A stretch of 10,785 nucleotides of DNA from Anaeroplasma sp902783745 (lineage in GTDB: Bacteria > Bacillota_I > Bacilli_A > Acholeplasmatales > Anaeroplasmataceae): the NCBI GenBank assembly GCA_946617655.1, contig CAMOKL010000041.1, positions 1 to 10,785 of the forward strand. The letters run 5' to 3'. How positions within the stretch are numbered: position 1 is the first letter of the stretch; every line of letters begins with the position of its first letter. Under the pieces are notes generated by a model. The model ran no database searches. It worked only from the letters and a program-made list of their open reading frames with translations, and was not told the DNA's origin. Positions 7,486-10,785 of the stretch are shown in pieces. Both the position numbers and the translations under genes were made by a program.

Positions 7486-7510
7486 CAAAAATAGAGCGCT
7501 AGGCTCTATT
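7486..7510 (-). terminator. Intrinsic terminator or attenuator hairpin before cysS
   Basis: On the minus strand AATAGAGC pairs with GCTCTATT (8 bp) around a 5-base loop, followed by five Ts and a G. It starts 16 bases after the lipoprotein stop and ends 20 bases before the cysS start. It most simply terminates the lipoprotein transcript. Because no cysS promoter fits between it and cysS, transcripts of cysS probably cross it. Confidence 0.75.
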
Positions 7511-7525
7511 CTCTTTAAAAATACA

Positions 7526-7553
7526 ATTATTCAAAATATTGATTTTCTAACAA
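7526..7553 (-). promoter_or_regulatory. Possible cysS promoter inside the lipoprotein gene's 3' end
   Basis: On the minus strand TTGTTA (7553-7548) and AATAAT (7531-7526) are separated by 16 bases. Transcription would start near 7519, giving cysS a leader of about 55 bases that includes the hairpin at 7486-7510. Both boxes are imperfect and the DNA is AT-rich, so this is only a suggestion of where cysS transcription might begin. Confidence 0.2.
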
Positions 7554-9134
7554 ATACTGATAAATACTTGAATCATAACCAAATACATCATCATAAGTTG
7601 TTTTATCATTTGTGTTAGCACAATTATTAAATCTTTCATCGCCATCGCTATAGCAATTAGATGCTGCAAAATTATCAATTATTGTCTTTGAATTTTCTTT
7701 TGCATTAAATTTATTTTCATTTTTGAATAATGCATATGAATTAGTTAGCTGAGCATAAGGGTCAGTTGCAAGTCCGATGAATCCACCAATATATACCTTA
7801 TAATCATCTAATGCTAATTTAACATCAGAAAAATCATTTTCTGCTTCTGGATCATCAATAACACCTGCGTTAATATCCATTTGTGTTATTGCTGCACACT
7901 TTGTAACATTACCATTTTGCATAGCACCAACAAATCCGCCGATTTGAATATTTACATAACCATTTGATGAATTTGACTTATAAATAGTTATATTAGAATC
8001 TGCAAAAGAATCTGTAATTAAACCATTTGATGAAATATCTCCAGCAAATCCACCTAAGAATAATGAACCAATAGTTGATTTAGATGTTGAAGTGTAATAT
8101 AAAGTTGATATTAAGCTACCAATTGCACTTGAATCTTTAATCATATATTCATTATCGTTATATAAACCACCAGCAATTTGACCAGCGAATAATCCCATAT
8201 AAACATTTAATCTACATTGAGTTACTTCGATTTCAACAGAATCTAAGTTAACATTAGAAACTGCACAAGTATCAACAATACCAAATGCACCACCTAAATA
8301 TAGATTAGCAGTTGAGTTACCAGCGATTAAAATATCAACACCGTTTACTGTAACATTTGAAATTGTTGAATTTAATGCCTTACCTGCAATTGCACCAGCA
8401 TAAGTTGTTGAACGACCTGTTGCTAAATCGATAGTTGCATTTTCAATTGATAAGTCCTTAATTGTTGCGCCATTGCAATAATTAAATAATCCCATATAAG
8501 TTGATGCATCTAATGTAAAATTCTTAATTACATGTCCATTACCATTGAATGTACCTTCAAATGGATTTGATTCACTAAACTTTGTAACACCTGATAAAGA
8601 AACGCCTTCAGCTTCAAAATCGATATCAGCACCTAATACGAAGCTTCCCTTGCTATCATCATAAATGCTTAAGAAATCTTGAGCAGTTAAGATTTCAGAT
8701 GAATCACCTTCAGTTGAATTTGCCTTAGTTGTAACATCAATTGAAGTAATTTCTTCTTCAAATGAATTATAAGTTACCTTAAATACATATCTATATTCAG
8801 TTGCTGCTTCTAGACCTTCAAACTTTAAAGTAGCTGAAGTATAAACATTATTAGAAAATGTTACTTCCTTCTTCTTGTTTGTTGATGCAACGTATTCATC
8901 GCTATCTGAATCATATACATACTCATAAACATAAGGTACAGCTGCACCTGACTTAATATTATCATTATTACTAATTGTTATAGTTAATGTTACTGTTGAT
9001 GCAGTTACACTAGGTCTCATTGAAACATCACTAGCCTTTAATCCAGATGATGATGAGCATGATGTTAATGTCAATGCTACTAATGCTACAACAAAAGCAG
9101 TAACAATTGAGAATAATGCTTTTAGCTTGTTCAT
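7527..9134 (-). CDS. Surface lipoprotein with Fn3-like domain and GLUG-like repeats
   Basis: A 535-residue predicted lipoprotein. Residues 1-25 form a signal peptide with Lys at positions 3 and 5, a hydrophobic core, and the lipobox LTSC with Cys26 as the lipid-anchored residue. A Ser-rich linker follows. Residues about 36-137 read like a fibronectin type III-type beta domain, ending in an EYRYVFKVTYN strand (113-123). From about 190, PFEGTFNGNGHVIKNF (191-206) opens a series of repeats ending in small-glycine patterns: YMGLF (213), YAGAIAG (245), YLGGAFG (279), YMGLFAG (312), LGGFAG (360), IGGFVG (398) and IGGFIG (449). This fits GLUG-type or beta-helix surface proteins, sometimes adhesins. 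AGAGGT-like AGAGGT (9142-9147) lies 7 bases before the ATG. It may bind a surface or host ligand, but no ligand can be named. Confidence 0.85.
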   Translation of the reverse strand: MNKLKALFSIVTAFVVALVALTLTSCSSSSGLKASDVSMRPSVTASTVTLTITISNNDNIKSGAAVPYVYEYVYDSDSDEYVASTNKKKEVTFSNNVYTSATLKFEGLEAATEYRYVFKVTYNSFEEEITSIDVTTKANSTEGDSSEILTAQDFLSIYDDSKGSFVLGADIDFEAEGVSLSGVTKFSESNPFEGTFNGNGHVIKNFTLDASTYMGLFNYCNGATIKDLSIENATIDLATGRSTTYAGAIAGKALNSTISNVTVNGVDILIAGNSTANLYLGGAFGIVDTCAVSNVNLDSVEIEVTQCRLNVYMGLFAGQIAGGLYNDNEYMIKDSSAIGSLISTLYYTSTSKSTIGSLFLGGFAGDISSNGLITDSFADSNITIYKSNSSNGYVNIQIGGFVGAMQNGNVTKCAAITQMDINAGVIDDPEAENDFSDVKLALDDYKVYIGGFIGLATDPYAQLTNSYALFKNENKFNAKENSKTIIDNFAASNCYSDGDERFNNCANTNDKTTYDDVFGYDSSIYQYLLENQYFE

Positions 9135-9188
9135 TGTTATTACCTCTACTAATTACTTTTTGGCGAAAAATGCCTATAAATCAAAATA

Positions 9189-9217
9189 ATTATACATTAA
9201 TTTAGTTTAATATACAA
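9189..9217 (-). promoter_or_regulatory. Candidate proximal promoter of the lipoprotein gene
   Basis: On the minus strand TTGTAT (9217-9212) and a perfect TATAAT (9194-9189) are 17 bases apart. The predicted start near 9182 gives a leader of about 48 bases containing a small GGC/GCC hairpin. The -10 and the spacing are good and the -35 is weak. Confidence 0.5.
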
Positions 9218-9244
9218 TAATTAAATTCGGCACAGTTTATTCAC

Positions 9245-9272
9245 CCATTATTATAAATAATGGTATTTTTTT
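9245..9272 (+). terminator. Plus-strand terminator-like hairpin with no gene upstream
   Basis: CCATTATT (9245-9252) pairs perfectly with AATAATGG (9256-9263) around a 3-base loop, and T, A and seven Ts follow (9264-9272). The arrangement is that of an intrinsic terminator reading rightward. Upstream on this strand there is only the antisense of the lipoprotein gene, so it would stop antisense or small-RNA transcripts before the activase promoter. The stem is AT-rich. Confidence 0.45.
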
Positions 9273-9277
9273 GTAAA
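9250..9277 (-). promoter_or_regulatory. Candidate distal promoter of the lipoprotein gene
   Basis: On the minus strand TTTACA (9277-9272, five of six consensus bases) and a perfect TATAAT (9255-9250) are 16 bases apart. The -35 lies inside the palindrome at 9271-9288, so a protein bound there would block it. The -10 lies in the loop side of the hairpin at 9245-9263, which leaves open whether this is a promoter or an AT-rich coincidence. Confidence 0.4.
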
Positions 9278-9288
9278 GGTTTTTACAA
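9271..9288. promoter_or_regulatory. 18-bp palindromic candidate operator, Rex-like
   Basis: TTGTAAA (9271-9277) and TTTACAA (9282-9288) are perfect inverted repeats around GGTT. The size and outer bases match the Rex redox-repressor box, TTGTGAA-N4-TTCACAA or TTGTTAA-N4-TTAACAA in clostridia, differing by one base per arm. It covers the -35 of the distal minus promoter and lies 102 bases before the plus promoter's -35. The arms also resemble BirA half sites, but the BirA spacer is much longer. The regulator is inferred, not shown. Confidence 0.4.
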
Positions 9289-9390
9289 TGATGCAATTCA
9301 ATTTCTATTCAGAATTTGCAACATATTACAAACCATCATTAAATTAGTAAGAATTAATAACAAAAATTAGTGTTTTTGAGTCTGTTTTCA

Positions 9391-9419
9391 TTGACAAATT
9401 AATATATTATCAATATAAT
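9391..9419 (+). promoter_or_regulatory. Perfect sigma-A type promoter of the activase gene
   Basis: TTGACA (9391-9396) and TATAAT (9414-9419) are exactly 17 bases apart, a full housekeeping consensus. Transcription would start near 9426, leaving a leader of about 24 bases. TATTAT (9405-9410) and ATAATA (9415-9420) form an inverted repeat over the -10, which could be a repressor site but is also easily produced by AT-rich sequence. Confidence 0.88.
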
Positions 9420-9436
9420 AATTAATACGTACTTTT

Positions 9437-9443
9437 AAGGAGG
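9437..9443 (+). promoter_or_regulatory. Ribosome binding site of the activase gene
   Basis: AAGGAGG lies 6 bases before the ATG at 9450. It is a complete Shine-Dalgarno sequence and fixes the start of the coding region. Together with the perfect promoter it suggests strong expression unless repressed. Confidence 0.9.
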
Positions 9444-9449
9444 TTTTTT

Positions 9450-10785
9450 ATGTTAAAGGTAGGCTTAGACATTGGATCTACTACTATAAAATGTGTAGTA
9501 TTAGATGAAAATGAAAACATTATATATCAAGATTATCAACGTCATTATTCTCATATTAGAGATAAAATGGTTGAAAAGCTAAGCTATTTAAAAGGAAATA
9601 GCATTATTGGTGATAAAGTATTATTTGCTATTTCAGGCTCTGCAGGTATGGGTATTGCTGATGGATGCAATCTACAATTCGTACAAGAGGTTTATGCAAC
9701 ACGTATTGCTGCAAATAAATTAATCCCTGGTACAGATTGTATTATTGAACTTGGTGGAGAGGATGCAAAAATCCTTTTCTTAACAGATGGACTAGAAGTT
9801 AGAATGAATGGTTCTTGTGCTGGTGGTACCGGTGCATTCATAGATCAAATGGCTACATTATTAAATGTTGACATTACAGAAATAAATAAATTAGCATCTG
9901 CACATCAAAAGACATATCCTATCGCATCAAGATGTGGAGTATTCGCAAAAACAGATGTTCAACCTCTTTTAAATCAAGGTGCTTCAAAATCAGATATTGC
10001 AGCATCTATATTCTATGCAGTAGTTAACCAAACAATCGGTGGACTTGCACAAGGAAGAGAAATTAAGGGCAAGGTTGCTTATTTAGGTGGACCTTTAACA
10101 TTCTTATCAGAACTTAAAGACGCATTTGATAAAGTATTAAAAACAGATGGTATTTGCCCTGATAATTCATTATATTATGTTTCTTTAGGTGCTGCTTTTT
10201 GTGCATCAGAAGAAATTTCAGTTTCAAAAACAATTACAGATTTAGTTAATTTTACAAATAAGGCAACATATGCATATAATGAACCATTATTTGCATCAAA
10301 AGAGGATTATCAAGAATTCTTAGATAGACATGCAAAAGATAGAGTTGAAACATATCCACTTGATGGATATGATGGACCACTATATTTAGGTATTGATTCA
10401 GGTTCAACTACACTAAAATTTGTTCTTATTGATGAAGATGGTAATATTCGTTTTGAATCTTATAACCAAAACAAGGGTAACCCTGTTTCAGTTATAAAAG
10501 ATATATTTACATCATTATACGAAAAATATCCTAACCTTAAGATTAAAGCATCTGCTTCTACTGGTTATGGTGAAGAGCTTGCTAAAAACGCATTTAAGCT
10601 AGATGGTGGATTAGTTGAAACTATGGCTCACTATATGGCTGCAGAAAAATTCATGCCAAATGTTGATTTCATTATCGATATTGGTGGACAAGATATTAAA
10701 TGCTTTAAGGTTGAAAACCATGCAATATCAAATATCTTCTTAAATGAAGCTTGTTCTTCTGGTTGTGGTTCTTTCTTACAAACAT
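9450..10785 (+). CDS. 2-hydroxyacyl-CoA dehydratase activase-type protein, tandem ATPase domains (3' truncated)
   Basis: The first 445 residues of a protein that continues past the right edge. Two BcrAD/BadFG-type ASKHA ATPase domains lie in tandem. Domain 1 has the phosphate loop GLDIGSTTIK (5-14), ELGGEDAK (100-107), and both cysteines expected to hold the bridging [4Fe-4S] cluster of the HgdC dimer: Cys123 in GSCAGGTGAF and Cys162 in SRCGVFAK. Domain 2 restarts at GIDSGSTTLK (314-323), with DIGGQDIK (410-417) and Cys434 in EACSSGCGSF before the cut. Activases of this family use ATP to push an electron into an oxygen-sensitive dehydratase. Tandem forms are usually about 1400 residues, with dehydratase-like regions after the two activase domains; whether that holds here lies outside the window. 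The substrate is unknown. The gene is divergent from the lipoprotein gene and points to anaerobic metabolism. Confidence 0.9.
   Translation, partial: MLKVGLDIGSTTIKCVVLDENENIIYQDYQRHYSHIRDKMVEKLSYLKGNSIIGDKVLFAISGSAGMGIADGCNLQFVQEVYATRIAANKLIPGTDCIIELGGEDAKILFLTDGLEVRMNGSCAGGTGAFIDQMATLLNVDITEINKLASAHQKTYPIASRCGVFAKTDVQPLLNQGASKSDIAASIFYAVVNQTIGGLAQGREIKGKVAYLGGPLTFLSELKDAFDKVLKTDGICPDNSLYYVSLGAAFCASEEISVSKTITDLVNFTNKATYAYNEPLFASKEDYQEFLDRHAKDRVETYPLDGYDGPLYLGIDSGSTTLKFVLIDEDGNIRFESYNQNKGNPVSVIKDIFTSLYEKYPNLKIKASASTGYGEELAKNAFKLDGGLVETMAHYMAAEKFMPNVDFIIDIGGQDIKCFKVENHAISNIFLNEACSSGCGSFLQT

Larger units (their letters stand above)
9135..9449. other. Divergent intergenic regulatory region
   Basis: These 315 bases separate the lipoprotein gene from the activase gene and contain no convincing open frame. 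They hold two candidate minus promoters (9189-9217 and 9250-9277), a plus-strand terminator-like hairpin (9245-9272), an 18-bp palindrome (9271-9288) and the plus promoter (9391-9419). Two further inverted repeats are weaker. TGCAATTC (9293-9300) faces GAATTTGCA (9312-9320) with one extra base. CAAAAA (9361-9366) faces TTTTTG (9373-9378) just before the plus promoter. I see nothing else in the stretch. Confidence 0.8.

Noticed and set aside
7466..7526. T-box riboswitch controlling cysS
   Set aside because: The gap is only 61 bases and has no T-box sequence or specifier stem.
9271..9288. BirA (biotin repressor) operator
   Set aside because: The arms TTGTAAA/TTTACAA resemble BirA half sites, but BirA sites have a spacer of about 14-16 bases and continue into CC/GG; here the spacer is 4.

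Overview
The window is AT-rich, uses the standard bacterial code (TGG for Trp, with TGA as a real stop at 233-235), and has purine-rich ribosome binding sites 6-7 bases before most starts. The order cysS-mrnC-rlmB-sigma factor is a conserved Bacillota block; in Bacillus subtilis it reads cysS-mrnC-rlmB-rae1-sigH. Together these point to a low-GC member of the Bacilli/Erysipelotrichia/Mollicutes-like lineages, probably anaerobic and uncultured. The exact lineage cannot be read from this sequence.

The minus-strand block covers 1-9134. In transcription order it holds a GLUG-like repeat lipoprotein (9134-7527), a terminator-like hairpin, cysS (7465-6137), mrnC (6137-5745), a very large P-type ATPase (5752-1580), a strong terminator, rlmB (1470-766), a SigH-position sigma factor (766-233), a further hairpin, and the 5' end of an unrecognised gene (198 to the window edge). 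The junctions cysS/mrnC and rlmB/sigma are one-base TAATG overlaps. The mrnC/ATPase junction is an 8-base overlap, so translation is probably coupled. CysS charges tRNA-Cys, while MrnC and RlmB mature 23S rRNA.

The divergent intergenic region at 9135-9449 holds two candidate minus promoters, an 18-bp palindrome resembling a Rex operator, a plus-strand terminator-like hairpin with no gene before it, and a perfect TTGACA-17-TATAAT promoter. That promoter drives the only plus-strand gene, at 9450 and running off the right edge. It encodes two tandem 2-hydroxyacyl-CoA dehydratase activase domains.

The most unusual element is the P-type ATPase. It lies inside the RNA-processing operon and carries about 475 extra residues between its last two membrane helices, on the outer face of the membrane. 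It also has a long acidic-then-basic cytoplasmic N-terminal tail. No CRISPR array, tRNA, rRNA, insertion sequence or complete mobile element was seen.
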